A DNA stretch of 64,000 bases from an uncultured Neomegalonema sp. (GTDB taxonomy: Bacteria > Pseudomonadota > Alphaproteobacteria > Rhodobacterales > Rhodobacteraceae), in contig CALDSD010000068.1 of NCBI GenBank assembly GCA_937911325.1, positions 106,989 through 170,988 on the forward strand, given 5' to 3'. A model generated the notes under the pieces. The model did not search any database, was not told where the DNA came from, and saw nothing but the letters and a program-made list of their open reading frames with translations. Made by a program: the position numbers and the translations under genes. Positions 46,449-56,032 of this stretch are shown here, in pieces (the first letter of the stretch is position 1; every line of letters starts with the position of its first letter).

Positions 46449-46961
46449 GTGGCGCTTCGGGTGTTGAAAGAAAGTCCCGACGATCGCGACGAGGTCGAGG
46501 CCCTGTTTGATCTGGCGTTCGCGCCGGGACGCACGGCGCTGTCCTCCTATCAGCTGCGCGACGGCGTCGAGCCTGTGTCCGCGCTGTGTCTGCTGGCTCG
46601 AGACGACTACAACGTCGTGACCGGCGCGATCCGGTACTGGCCGATCGAGATCGGAGACGAGAAGGCCCCCGCGGTTCTGCTCGGGCCCGTCGCCGTTCAC
46701 CCAACCCGTCAAGGCGAAGGGATCGGGGCGCTCTTGATCCTCGAAAGTCTGGAGATCGCCGCAGACCTTGGGTGGCTGCGTGTGGTGCTGATTGGCGACG
46801 AGCCCTATTACCGGCGTTTTGGCTTCCGCCGCGCATTGGCCGAGGAGTTGAGATTTCCGCCGCCGACCAACCCCAATCGCATTCTGGCTGTAGAGCTTGG
46901 GCCGGACGCCATGGCGGGCGTGAAAGGCGATGTGCGCCGCGCGCTCAGCGATAGCGCTTGA
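46449..46961 (+). CDS. GNAT-family N-acetyltransferase (YhbS type)
   Basis: 170 residues. GNAT fold with GPVAVHPTRQGEGIGALLI, where RQGEGIG is the acetyl-CoA pyrophosphate loop, and PYYRRFGFRRA at the C-terminal end, as in YhbS. GTG start at 46449 follows GAGGCGGG. Substrate unknown. Its 3' end overlaps the convergent secreted protein gene by 17 bp. Confidence 0.87.
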   Translation: MALRVLKESPDDRDEVEALFDLAFAPGRTALSSYQLRDGVEPVSALCLLARDDYNVVTGAIRYWPIEIGDEKAPAVLLGPVAVHPTRQGEGIGALLILESLEIAADLGWLRVVLIGDEPYYRRFGFRRALAEELRFPPPTNPNRILAVELGPDAMAGVKGDVRRALSDSA

Positions 46962-47382
46962 GGACGAAGTCGCCCTGACACGAAGCCCAGCCGCGTCCCA
47001 TCCCGGCCTCCTGCGGGCCGGTCGCCGAGGCCCTTAGCCGGGCGATGGTCGGGCGGGTGATGCCCGCCATCGGCACGACAGCGACATAGCCGTCGAATTC
47101 ATATGGGCATTCGGAGAGATCGCCGCCGCCGCTCAAATGCCGGACGACGGTCTCGGCCTCGACGAAAAAGAAGTTCTCCGGCGCGGTCGCTTCATCCGCG
47201 TCCGACAAACACTCGTGCCGAGCATTGTCCGTCGTGGTGTCGCGGGTGGTGCAGTCGGCGAACAGCCGCCGCGTTTCGCGTTCATCCGGCGGCAGTTTGA
47301 GCAAGGTTATGTCAGATCCCGCCTGAGCCGCGCCCAGGCTGAACATCATCGCGCAGATTAAAATCACACAGGAGTATCGCAT
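46945..47382 (-). CDS. Small exported protein of unknown function
   Basis: 145 residues with a signal peptide (RYSCVILICAMMFSLGAAQA) and a mature part with four cysteines (FADCTTRD, HECLSDADE, SECPYEFDGY, ASCQGDFVL), suggesting two disulfides in the periplasm. ATG at 47382; upstream in-frame extension is not signal-like. Downstream of the MoxR operon on the same strand with about 120 bp between, so it may or may not belong to it. Confidence 0.68.
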   Translation of the reverse strand: MRYSCVILICAMMFSLGAAQAGSDITLLKLPPDERETRRLFADCTTRDTTTDNARHECLSDADEATAPENFFFVEAETVVRHLSGGGDLSECPYEFDGYVAVVPMAGITRPTIARLRASATGPQEAGMGRGWASCQGDFVLKRYR

Positions 47383-47502
47383 CCGCGCCCCGTCGCAGAC
47401 AGCCCCACTGCGTAACGACACCATATCAGCGCCCGTTCGGCAAGGACCCGCGCGCACACTCTGCGCCGCTTTCGAATCGAGTTGGCCCTGTTGTGGCCGT
47501 TT

Positions 47503-49653
47503 CTAGCGGCCCTCGACACGCCATGCGGCGATCGCGAAGAGGCCGGCGAGACCAAACATCAGCCAAGGGGGCGCTAGGGGCGACAGCTCGACGCCGGTTA
47601 CGGTGTAGGCGTCCCGCCGGGCGAGACCGATCCAGCGCGACCCTTCCGCCGCGCGCCCTTCGCGGGTGCGGCGCAGGTCCGGAACGCCCTTTTCCCCCAG
47701 CCGCCAAACAGCGCCGCCGGTCGCATCGGCCATTGGTCCCAGGATATCCGCAGTCGAGATCGGATTGGCGAACTCGCGCGGCGAGGCCGGACCCACGACC
47801 GCGATCGCCTGAAGCGGGCCGTCCTCCCCGATCTCGCTGCTCTCCGCGTCTCGAATACTGTGAAGACCCAGCTCCTCCGTCGCCACCACGGCGCGCCAGA
47901 GCCCGTCGCGCACCGGCGTCAACGCGACGCTCGTCTCCTCGCCGCCGGGCGAAACGGTGACGACCGATTTGTCGCCCAGCGTCAGCGACCGTCTCTCGAT
48001 CGTGAACCCGCCGGCGGCCGGGGCTGCGGTCAAGGCCTCTTCCTCCAGCTCCGGCTCCTTCATCAGCCAGTGCGCGAGGCGCCTCAGAAGCTCGGCCTGC
48101 GGACCGCCGCCGTCATAGCCGCGCGCCCAAAGCCAGGCGTGATCCGACGCCAACATCGCGACGCGTCCCTCGTCAACGCGGTCCAGGATCAACAGCGGCT
48201 TCTCCGCCGCCCCGCTCATGATCACGTCGCCGCCGAGCAGTTCGACGTCAATCTGCCGGAACCACCGACCCCAGGACGGGCGTGCGCCGGCATTCGCCTG
48301 GCGGCCCGGCAACTCACGAGTGACAGGGTGACGACCGCCCAGATCCGTGACCTCCGGCAGGAAAGGCTCCTGAACCACGATCGAGGTCGGCGCCGCGGGA
48401 AGCACTTCCGCCAAGGGGGTGCGGTACATGCTCTGCAGTCCCGCGAAGGCCGGACCGCTTGCGATCAGGACTGCGCCCCCCTCTTTCACGTAGTTGGCGA
48501 TGTTCTCGATGTAGCGCGTCTCGAGGATGCCCCAGCGCCGGTAACGATCGAAGACGATCAGATCGAACTCGTCGAGCTTCACCTCAAACAGCTCGCGCGT
48601 GGGAAAGGGGATCAGCGCCAACTCGTTCACGGTCGCGAAGCTGCGTTTGCGCGGTGGGCGCAGGATCGTGAAGTGCACGAGATCAACAGACGGATCGGAC
48701 TTGAGCAGGTTGCGCCATGTGCGCTCGCCCGCATGTGGTTCGCCGGACACCAGCAGCACCCGCAGCCGGTCGCGAACGCCGTTCAATGTGAAGGCGGCGG
48801 AGTTGTTTCGGTCGGTGAGTTCGCCCTCGACCACATCGAGGCGCAGTTCGACGACGTTCACACCTGGGTGCGCGACGTCAATCTCCAACTCGATCGACCT
48901 GCCGATGCGGGCGAGCGCGGCGGCGGCCGGCTGTCCGTCTATCAGCACGCGAACCGCCGGGGCTGCGAGCCCGGCGGGCGCCTCGCCGTTTTCTTCGACG
49001 CGAAAGCGGAGCGCCACCTTTTCGCCGACCAGTCCAAACCCCGGCGCCGTCTCGAGCACCAGGCGGCGGTCAAACTCGTCTTCGCGTCCTGTCAAAAGGA
49101 CGTGGAGCGGCGGCGCATATGCGGCGTTTCCCGTGGCGTCGCGGCCAGAAAAGATCGTTGGCAGCCGGTCGGCGTCTGCGATAGCGCCGTCTGTGATCAT
49201 CACGGCTCCGGCGACGCGCTCCGGGGCGACGTCCGCCAAGGCTTCGCCAAGCGCCGTGAGGAGACGGGTTCCCTCAGCGCCGTCTCCCGCGACGCGGACA
49301 ACGCGCAGGTCGAGCGGGGCGCGCCCCGGCGTTTCAGCGTCGAGCTGACGCGCCGCCGTCTCCAGCGCCGCCGCCGTCTGGGTCGCCGTCGCCATTCGGT
49401 CTTCGAGCGTTTGGCTCGGGCTTTCGTCGACGACGATCACCCCGACGTCGGTCAGACCGTCGCGCGTTTCGTTCACCGCCGCCGGGTTGAGCAATGCGAG
49501 CATCAGGGCCAAGACGGCGCCAAGGCGCAGCCATGCGCCGGCGAGACCCCGCGACAGCGAGAACAAGATCAACGCCGCGGCGACGGCCCCAAGAGCGATG
49601 ATGAGCTCGATCGGGATCGCAGGACGGGCGACGATGTCGGAAATGGAACTCAT
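47503..49653 (-). CDS. Large membrane protein with a class I glutamine amidotransferase-like domain
   Basis: 716 residues. Two N-terminal transmembrane segments (IELIIALGAVAAALILFSL, LRLGAVLALMLALLNPAA) and one at the C-terminus (WLMFGLAGLFAIAAWRV). Between them lie a vWA-like segment (VGVIVVDESPSQTLEDRM, about 75-200) and a Gat1-like region (about 300-530; LDEFDLIVFDRYRRWGI, YVKEGGAVLIASGPAF). It is the last gene of the MoxR-DUF58-DUF4159 operon, 8 bp after the DUF4159 gene. Such operons act in envelope integrity or stress in several bacteria; the exact role is unknown. Confidence 0.8.
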   Translation of the reverse strand: MSSISDIVARPAIPIELIIALGAVAAALILFSLSRGLAGAWLRLGAVLALMLALLNPAAVNETRDGLTDVGVIVVDESPSQTLEDRMATATQTAAALETAARQLDAETPGRAPLDLRVVRVAGDGAEGTRLLTALGEALADVAPERVAGAVMITDGAIADADRLPTIFSGRDATGNAAYAPPLHVLLTGREDEFDRRLVLETAPGFGLVGEKVALRFRVEENGEAPAGLAAPAVRVLIDGQPAAAALARIGRSIELEIDVAHPGVNVVELRLDVVEGELTDRNNSAAFTLNGVRDRLRVLLVSGEPHAGERTWRNLLKSDPSVDLVHFTILRPPRKRSFATVNELALIPFPTRELFEVKLDEFDLIVFDRYRRWGILETRYIENIANYVKEGGAVLIASGPAFAGLQSMYRTPLAEVLPAAPTSIVVQEPFLPEVTDLGGRHPVTRELPGRQANAGARPSWGRWFRQIDVELLGGDVIMSGAAEKPLLILDRVDEGRVAMLASDHAWLWARGYDGGGPQAELLRRLAHWLMKEPELEEEALTAAPAAGGFTIERRSLTLGDKSVVTVSPGGEETSVALTPVRDGLWRAVVATEELGLHSIRDAESSEIGEDGPLQAIAVVGPASPREFANPISTADILGPMADATGGAVWRLGEKGVPDLRRTREGRAAEGSRWIGLARRDAYTVTGVELSPLAPPWLMFGLAGLFAIAAWRVEGR

Positions 49654-49661
49654 GCGCGCCT

Positions 49662-52514
49662 CTAATTTCCCAACCGCTCAAGCAGCGCGGGGAGGTGAAC
49701 CTGATCGGATTTGTAATTGCCCGTGAACGCGTACATCGCGGCGTTGACGCCAAAGCGGTAGGCGATCTCCCGCTGGCGCTCGCCGCCTCGGCCCATCGGG
49801 AAAAGCGGCGCGCCCTGCTCATCGAGCGCCCAGGCGCCGGCCCAGTCGTGGCCCCCGATGATCACGGGGGAAACGCCGTCGTTGGCGTTCACGACGGTTT
49901 GACCGTCTTCTCCGCCTTGGGGCGCGGCTTCGACCCAGACGGGACCGCCATACCAACGGCCCGGGAGCGCGTCGATCAGATAGAACGAGCGCGTCAGCAC
50001 ATGATCCGGCGGCGTCTGTTCGAGCGGCGGCAGATCAAGGCGGCCGACCAGCCGACGGAGATTGCGCGCGTTCGGGCCTTCCGCAGATCCGAACGTCTCA
50101 TGCGTGTCGCGGGTGTCGATAATCAGCAGTCCGCCCGACCGCATGAAGGCGTTCATCCGTCGAACCGCAGTATCAGACAGCTCGGGCTGGGTCGCTGTGA
50201 TGGGCCAGTAGAGAATTGCGAAAAGCGCCAACTCGTCGGCTTCGATATCGACCGCCGCTGGTTCGCCGGGTTCGATGGCTGTGCGTTGATTGAGGGTGGC
50301 CGAAAGACCCAACAGGCCGGCCTCGCTGATGCGATCAACGCGTGGATCGCCTGTCGTTACAAAGCCCAGGACGGTCTCAAGGGCCGCGCGCTTTTCCGCC
50401 GGGTCGACGGCGAACAGGTCGGCGTCTTCAGTGGTTTCCGTGCTTGATTGCGCGAAAGCCGGCGGCGCGTCGCTGATCACGCCGGCGGCCAGGATCACGC
50501 CGACGACAAGCGACGCCACGCTCCGGCGCAGTCGTCCGGCGACAAACAGCGCGGCGAGGATATCGAGCAACAACAGAGCCATAGCGGCCGTCAGCAACCA
50601 GGGTTTCAATGGGGTCTCCGAGGTTCCGGTGAGCGTTTCAACGAAGACCCCGGCCGGTGGAGCCGCTCGAGGCGCGAGGATTGTCTCCGAGGTGATGAGA
50701 TTGACCGCCAAGGACGCCCCTCCCACGTCTTCCGTCGCCGGTGAGTAAACGCCCGGGGCGATCCCCGGCGCGACGCCGTTGGCCAAGGTCGCGCCGTCAA
50801 CTGGCGCCGCGTCGTCGCCGACGGCCTCCAGCCGGCCATAGCCATCCAGGACGCGTTCGGGGCGCCAGGTTTCGACGCTCTCCGCGCGCGCGGCCTCACC
50901 CCCGGCCAATGCGGGTGCGGCTGCGACCAAGCGGCCCATCATCTCGACGAACAGTCCCGATAGGGGCAAAGACGACCATGCGGGACTGGCGGTCACGTGG
51001 AAGAGCGCGATGCGGCCGTCTCCGACCGGGGCGGCGGTGACCAGGGGCGTTCCGTCCGCTAGCGACGCCCAGATCCGTTCGCTGAGCTCCGGTCCAGGCT
51101 CGGCAAGCACTTGCCGGCTCACTGTCACTTCCGTCGGCGCGGCGAGATCCGCGAACGGGCTGTCCTGGGGAAACGAGCGCAGGCCCTGTGGCGCGCCCCA
51201 GGAAAGCGCGCCGCCCAGCGCGCGGCCGCCGCCGCGAAGCGTGGTTGGAAGAAGCGGATCAGGCGTCATTTGCGGCGCGCCGGCAAGACGGCCAAGCCGG
51301 CTTTGCTCCGCGACCGCCGCCGCCAGTTGCGGACCCGCGAAGCGGATCAGCAAGCCACCGCTCTCGACCCAGTCGAGCAGGGCGGTTTCGGCCGAGACGT
51401 CGATGCGGCCGATGTCCGCCAGGATGATCACGTCGACATTCAGTTCAAGCGCGTCCTCAAGGGCGGCTTCTTGATAGGATGCGTGTGGCGCAAGGGCGGC
51501 GCGCAGATAGGTCAACCCTTCCAGCAAAGGTTGTTCGCCGCGCCCGCGTTCGCCGGATACGAGCGCGACGCTCCGCCGTTTCCAGCGATCGTCAAACAGC
51601 TGAACCGCGCCCGCATGCGGTTGGCCCGCGATGGCGATCCGCGCAACGGCGTTTCGCAGCTCAAGCGGAAGCTCGATCAAGGCGTCGCCGGTCAGCGTAT
51701 CCGCCGCCAGCTCGGCGTCGGCGAAGGCGATGCGGCGCTCGCCCCCGTCCTGGGCGGCGCCAAACGCCGCCAGGCGAGCCGAAAGAACGTCGCCGGTCTC
51801 CGCGCGCAGAACGGAAATGGTCATGTCGCCCCCTTCGATCCGGGGCGGCGCCAAGGCGAGGGCCGTTTCCGCCGGGCCGATCATCCGCAACGGACCTTTC
51901 GCCGCCAACCGGTCGGCCAAATCAGTTGCGCCGGGGTGGTCGAGGCCGTCATGCAGATAGATCGCGTCAAGGCTCTCGGCCGCCTCGATCGCCGCATCGA
52001 GGCGCGTGTGATCCGGGGCCCAGGGAAGCGGATCCAACGCGGCGACGACACGGCCCGCGGCGTCGGCTGTCTGAAAGGAGAACTGCTCCGGCGCAGGCGT
52101 CGGGTCCGACAGTCGCTGAAACGACACGGGACGATCGGCTGCTGCGGCTTGGTCGATGAAATCCAGCGCGGCTTCTCTGCGATCCGCCCAGTCCGACCCG
52201 GACGCCCATCCGCCGTCCATCACCACCAAAAGCGGGCCCGATCCGCCGAGGCGCGGTTTGGGATTGAGCACAGGATCGGCGAACGCGAAAATCAGAAAGG
52301 CGGTGGCGATCAGACGCAACAAAAGCAGCCACCAAGGCGTCCTCTGAGGCGTTCTTTCCCGATCGTCCAGGCCGATCAGAATTCGGACGCCTGGAAATCG
52401 CTCGCGTTTTGGAGCGGGCGGCACAGCCCGGAGCAACAACCAAAGGATCGGCAACGCCAACAGCGCCGCAAGAAACAGCGGCTGCAGGAAAGCGAGGGTC
52501 CCAAAGGTCAGCAT
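49662..52514 (-). CDS. DUF4159 membrane protein with BatA-like N-terminus
   Basis: 950 residues. An aerotolerance-type N-terminal domain (about 1-80; FLQPLFLAALLALPILWLLLRAVPP, RTPWWLLLLRLIATAFLIFAFADPVL), a vWA-like region (LLVVMDGGWASGSDWADRREAALDF), a GATase-like middle, two further membrane segments (about 640-690) and the C-terminal DUF4159 domain (from about 700; LFAILYWPIT, GGLLIIDTRDTHET, RYGVNAAMYAFTGNYKSDQVH-like ending). Central gene of the MoxR operon, and the one that defines this class. Confidence 0.85.
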   Translation of the reverse strand: MLTFGTLAFLQPLFLAALLALPILWLLLRAVPPAPKRERFPGVRILIGLDDRERTPQRTPWWLLLLRLIATAFLIFAFADPVLNPKPRLGGSGPLLVVMDGGWASGSDWADRREAALDFIDQAAAADRPVSFQRLSDPTPAPEQFSFQTADAAGRVVAALDPLPWAPDHTRLDAAIEAAESLDAIYLHDGLDHPGATDLADRLAAKGPLRMIGPAETALALAPPRIEGGDMTISVLRAETGDVLSARLAAFGAAQDGGERRIAFADAELAADTLTGDALIELPLELRNAVARIAIAGQPHAGAVQLFDDRWKRRSVALVSGERGRGEQPLLEGLTYLRAALAPHASYQEAALEDALELNVDVIILADIGRIDVSAETALLDWVESGGLLIRFAGPQLAAAVAEQSRLGRLAGAPQMTPDPLLPTTLRGGGRALGGALSWGAPQGLRSFPQDSPFADLAAPTEVTVSRQVLAEPGPELSERIWASLADGTPLVTAAPVGDGRIALFHVTASPAWSSLPLSGLFVEMMGRLVAAAPALAGGEAARAESVETWRPERVLDGYGRLEAVGDDAAPVDGATLANGVAPGIAPGVYSPATEDVGGASLAVNLITSETILAPRAAPPAGVFVETLTGTSETPLKPWLLTAAMALLLLDILAALFVAGRLRRSVASLVVGVILAAGVISDAPPAFAQSSTETTEDADLFAVDPAEKRAALETVLGFVTTGDPRVDRISEAGLLGLSATLNQRTAIEPGEPAAVDIEADELALFAILYWPITATQPELSDTAVRRMNAFMRSGGLLIIDTRDTHETFGSAEGPNARNLRRLVGRLDLPPLEQTPPDHVLTRSFYLIDALPGRWYGGPVWVEAAPQGGEDGQTVVNANDGVSPVIIGGHDWAGAWALDEQGAPLFPMGRGGERQREIAYRFGVNAAMYAFTGNYKSDQVHLPALLERLGN

Positions 52515-52559
52515 TGTCGTCTCCCTTGGCGCCCGCGCGACGGAAGCGCGGGCCGTTGT

Positions 52560-53453
52560 TTACCCGTTGCGCGGTTGCGAGATCCCCTGGCTCAGCCACA
52601 AAAGCGCCGGCGTCGGCGCGTCGCTGGTGCGGTGCACCGAAAAGCGCCAGCCCGCGCGCCGCGCAGCGTCGGCGAGACGATCGCGTCTTGCTGACAGCGC
52701 TTTGATATAGTCCTCGCGCAGCGCCTTTGCTCTGTCGGTTTCGTAATTCAACAGGCCGCGCATGCTCTCAAAGACGATCCGTCCGTCAAACGGGAACGTC
52801 TCCTCGGCGGGATCCACGACTTGCAGCAGCAGGCCGTCGACCCCCTGCGAAGCGGCCGCGTTCACGCCCGCCAGGATCGCTTGTTCGTCTCCGAAAAAGT
52901 CGCTCACAAAGACAGCGCGCCCTCCGCGAACGGCCTCGAACGCGGGTGGGGCGCCAAAATCGTCGTCTTCGGGTTCTGAGAACGCGGCCGCGATGCGGGT
53001 CATCTGGCTTTCGCCGATCGCCGGTCGGGCCGCGTCGGTGCCCAGAGCCGCCAATCTCTCGCCGCCGCGGCTCAGCAAGATCGCCAACGCCGTCGCCAGC
53101 ACGGCGGCGCGGTCGCGCTTGTCGGTTTGCGCGGCGCGAGACTTGTAGCTCATCGAAGCGCAGCGGTCGCACCACAGCCACACGGTTTGAGCGGCCTCCC
53201 ATTCGGTCTGACGCACGTAAAGCTGATCGGACCGAGCAGAACGGCGCCAGTCGATGGAGGAGGCGGCGTCGCCGGGCGTGGCGGGCCGGTATTGCCAAAA
53301 GGTCTCCCCCATGCCTGCGCGGCGGCGCCCATGCGCTCCGAGCACGACGGTCGAGGCCAACCGTTCAGCCTGCGCCAAGAGCGGCGGCAGGGTCGCGGAG
53401 AGCGCCTCGGCGTCGCGGCGCAGCGTGACCGGGTTTGCGGCGACCTCAGCCAC
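52560..53453 (-). CDS. DUF58 protein
   Basis: 297 residues. DUF58 core: GMGETFWQYRPATPGDAASSIDWRRSARSDQLYVRQTEWE, then a vWA-like half with WLWCDRCASM in place of the DxSxS MIDAS motif, so metal binding may be lost. MoxR AAA ATPases and DUF58 proteins regularly work together. GTG start at 53453 overlaps the MoxR gene end by 8 bp; DUF4159 follows after 45 bp. Confidence 0.88.
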   Translation of the reverse strand: MAEVAANPVTLRRDAEALSATLPPLLAQAERLASTVVLGAHGRRRAGMGETFWQYRPATPGDAASSIDWRRSARSDQLYVRQTEWEAAQTVWLWCDRCASMSYKSRAAQTDKRDRAAVLATALAILLSRGGERLAALGTDAARPAIGESQMTRIAAAFSEPEDDDFGAPPAFEAVRGGRAVFVSDFFGDEQAILAGVNAAASQGVDGLLLQVVDPAEETFPFDGRIVFESMRGLLNYETDRAKALREDYIKALSARRDRLADAARRAGWRFSVHRTSDAPTPALLWLSQGISQPRNG

Positions 53454-54462
53454 AGGCGTCCTCGATCAAGGCCCCGATGACCTGATCCAGGCGTTTCCCT
53501 TCTGCGCGGGCTGCGAATGTCAGCGCCATCCTGTGTTTCAGCGCGGCCGGCGCCAGCGCTTTGACATCCTCGACCCCCGGCGCGAAGCGTCCTTCGATCA
53601 AGGCGCGCGCACGAACCGCGAGCATCAGCGCCTGGGCCGCACGGGGCCCTGGGCCCCAGGAAAGCGTTTCTCGCGCCATCGGATGCGCTTCCGGTTCGTC
53701 CGGCCGTCCCGACCGCACGAGCGTCAGGATTGTCTCGACCACGCTGTCGCCGACGGGAATTTCACGAACAAGACGCTGCAGGCGCATCAACTCGGCCGCG
53801 TCCAACATTTGCGCGGTCGCCGCGTCGTCGACCCCGGTCGTCGACAGCAGAATGTCGCGTTCGGCGTCGCGGTCGGGATAGTCGACGTCGATCTGAACCA
53901 AAAAGCGGTCGAGCTGGGCTTCGGGGAGCGGGTAGGTTCCCTCCTGCTCGATCGGGTTCTGGGTCGCAAGAACGTGGAACGGCTCGGGCAGATCGCGCCG
54001 CCGACCCGCCACCGTCACGTGATGCTCCTGCATCGCCTGCAGCAGCGCCGACTGGGTGCGAGGCGAGGCCCGGTTAATCTCGTCCGCCATCAGAAGCTGA
54101 CAGAAAATCGGACCTTCGATGAACCGAAAGGCGCGGCCGCCGCCGGAGGTTTCCTCGAGCACTTCTGCGCCGAGAATGTCAGCCGGCATCAAATCCGGCG
54201 TGAACTGGACGCGTTTTGCGTTCAGCCCCAGGACGGTTCCCATCGTCTCGACCAACCGCGTCTTCGCCAGCCCAGGCGCCCCGACGAGCAGACCATGGCC
54301 CCCGCACAGGATCGATATCAGCGAAAGGTCGACGACTTGGCCCTGGCCGATGACGCGTTTCGCGATCTCGGTTCGCACCCGTCCAAGCAGATCCGCCGCG
54401 CGCCGGGCCTCGGTCACCGGGTCAAGGCCGCTGTCCTGTCGGGCCGCACTAGGGTCAGTCAT
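53446..54462 (-). CDS. MoxR-family AAA ATPase
   Basis: 338 residues. Walker A GAPGLAKT (61-68), Walker B LLMADE (123-128), sensor-1 region LATQNPIEQEGTYPLPEAQLDRF, and a lid domain. MoxR ATPases are chaperone-like and usually serve a vWA/DUF58 partner encoded next door, as here. First gene of a four-gene minus-strand operon. ATG at 54462. The partner set (DUF58, DUF4159, Gat1-like) is typical for alphaproteobacteria. Confidence 0.93.
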   Translation of the reverse strand: MTDPSAARQDSGLDPVTEARRAADLLGRVRTEIAKRVIGQGQVVDLSLISILCGGHGLLVGAPGLAKTRLVETMGTVLGLNAKRVQFTPDLMPADILGAEVLEETSGGGRAFRFIEGPIFCQLLMADEINRASPRTQSALLQAMQEHHVTVAGRRRDLPEPFHVLATQNPIEQEGTYPLPEAQLDRFLVQIDVDYPDRDAERDILLSTTGVDDAATAQMLDAAELMRLQRLVREIPVGDSVVETILTLVRSGRPDEPEAHPMARETLSWGPGPRAAQALMLAVRARALIEGRFAPGVEDVKALAPAALKHRMALTFAARAEGKRLDQVIGALIEDACG

Positions 54463-54655
54463 ATGGCTTCCTCAGTCGTCTGGGTTCATCAGCCGTGCGG
54501 CTGATCAGTCTTGGGCTGTCAGGGGCGGTCGACCGGTTGGACCGCCTCGATCTCACTCTAAATAGACTTCATGATATAAAGGTCCCACGAAAGCCCTTTC
54601 CACCGTCCAGGCGAAGCTTGCGATCACAAGATCGAAGGGGAAACGAGGCGAGACA

Positions 54656-55297
54656 ATGTCCAAAGGCGGCGCAGGCATGGTTGATCCGGTGCAAAAAGCG
54701 GTCGAGAGCGTTCAAACGGTCAGCGCCGACGACATCGCGCGCCGATTGGGGGAGGCGGCGAGATCCGCGGCCAAGTCTGGCGGCGCGCCGGTGCATCTCT
54801 GGAATCCAGCCTATTGCGGCGATCTAGACATCCGGATCGCACGGGATGGTCTGTGGTATTATCTCGGCACGCCGATCGGCCGGCCCCCGCTCGTGAAGCT
54901 GTTTTCGTCGGTGCTGCGTCGGGACGACGACGACAAGTATTATCTGGTCACCCCCGTCGAGAAGATCGGCATTCGGGTCGACGACGTTCCGTTCGTCGCC
55001 GTTGATTTCCGATCGGAGGGCGACGGCAAGGCGCAGTCCTTGGTGTTCCAGACCAATGTCGGCGATGAGGTCGCCGCCGGTCCGGAGAACCCGATCCGGG
55101 TGAAGCGCAACCCGGACACCGGCGAGCCGACGCCTTATGTCCTGGTGCGCGGGCGTCTGGAGGCGCGGATCGACCGCAAGAGCTTTTACCGTCTGGTGGA
55201 TATCGGCGCCGTCGAGGGAGAGATGTTCGGCCTGTGGTCCGGCGGTGCGTTCTATCCGTTGGCGACTGTCGACGAGATCACGGTGGATGACGTCTGA
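54656..55297 (+). CDS. DUF1285 protein
   Basis: 213 residues. Family pattern: PVHLWNPAYCGDLDIRIARDGLWYYLGTPIGRPPLVKLFSSVLRRDDDDKYYLVTPVEKIGIRVDDVPF, which covers most of DUF1285. Structures of the family show a two-domain beta fold of unknown role. Its TGA overlaps the ATG of the Nudix gene by one base, so the two are coupled. First of the DUF1285-Nudix-cca unit. Confidence 0.88.
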   Translation: MSKGGAGMVDPVQKAVESVQTVSADDIARRLGEAARSAAKSGGAPVHLWNPAYCGDLDIRIARDGLWYYLGTPIGRPPLVKLFSSVLRRDDDDKYYLVTPVEKIGIRVDDVPFVAVDFRSEGDGKAQSLVFQTNVGDEVAAGPENPIRVKRNPDTGEPTPYVLVRGRLEARIDRKSFYRLVDIGAVEGEMFGLWSGGAFYPLATVDEITVDDV

Positions 55298-56016
55298 TGA
55301 GCGCTGGCCTGTTCGACAAAATCGACCGCGCCGCGATAGAGGCGGCTGTGTGGGGGGCGACGCAGCCAGCTCCGCGCAGCGACTTCGATCTGGCGCCGGA
55401 TGCGCGGGCGCTGTTGCCGCCGACCCGGAAACTGCGGCCCGCCGCCGTGCTTTGCCCGATCGTCGAGCGGCCGAGCGGCTTTCACGTGATCCTGACGCGG
55501 CGCGCCGATCACCTCTCCAAGCATCCGGGTCAAATCGCGTTTCCAGGCGGCAAGGTGGACGCCTTCGATCCATCGCCGTTGGCCACGGCCTTGCGCGAAG
55601 CCGAGGAGGAGATCGGTCTTGGCCGCGATCATGTCGACGTGCTGGGCGCGATCGATCTTTACGAGACCTCGACCAGCTTCAGCGTTACGCCTTTCGTGGG
55701 GCTGGTGGATCCGCGGTTTCAGCCGATCCTTGACGACAACGAGGTGGCTGAAGTGTTTGAGACGCCCTTGTCTTTCCTAATGGACCCGGCCAATCACCAA
55801 CGCCATTCGAGAGAGTGGATGGGGCGGCGTCGCGAGTTCTATGCGATGCCCTGGGCGGAACCGCATGGCCCCGAGCGCTACATCTGGGGCGCGACAGCGG
55901 GAATGCTTCGCAACCTGTCCGACCGAATGCGGATGGTGGCGGCGGCGCGGGACAAGGCGCGTGAAAGCGGGGCGGTCGCCTCGCCGGTTCGATCCGCTGG
56001 ACGAAACCGCCTGTGA
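55297..56016 (+). CDS. Nudix hydrolase (CoA pyrophosphatase type)
   Basis: 239 residues. NUDIX box GGKVDAFDPSPLATALREAEEEIGL in the CoA-hydrolase form (region around 87-112), preceded by VILTRRADHLSKHPGQIAFPGG, the NuCoA signature (LLTxRxxxLxxHxGQIxFPGG). Probably hydrolyses CoA or related nucleotides. Overlaps DUF1285 by one base and is followed 16 bp later by cca. Confidence 0.9.
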   Translation: MSAGLFDKIDRAAIEAAVWGATQPAPRSDFDLAPDARALLPPTRKLRPAAVLCPIVERPSGFHVILTRRADHLSKHPGQIAFPGGKVDAFDPSPLATALREAEEEIGLGRDHVDVLGAIDLYETSTSFSVTPFVGLVDPRFQPILDDNEVAEVFETPLSFLMDPANHQRHSREWMGRRREFYAMPWAEPHGPERYIWGATAGMLRNLSDRMRMVAAARDKARESGAVASPVRSAGRNRL

Positions 56017-56032
56017 CGCCTATCCCCGCTGA

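Noticed and set aside
47860..49665. 601-codon open frame on the plus strand
   Set aside because: It lies antisense to the 716-residue membrane protein gene. Its protein is Arg/Gly/Asp-rich with no domains, typical of a GC-rich shadow frame.
51111..52694. 527-codon open frame on the plus strand
   Set aside because: Antisense to the DUF4159 gene, no recognisable content, and very Arg-rich.
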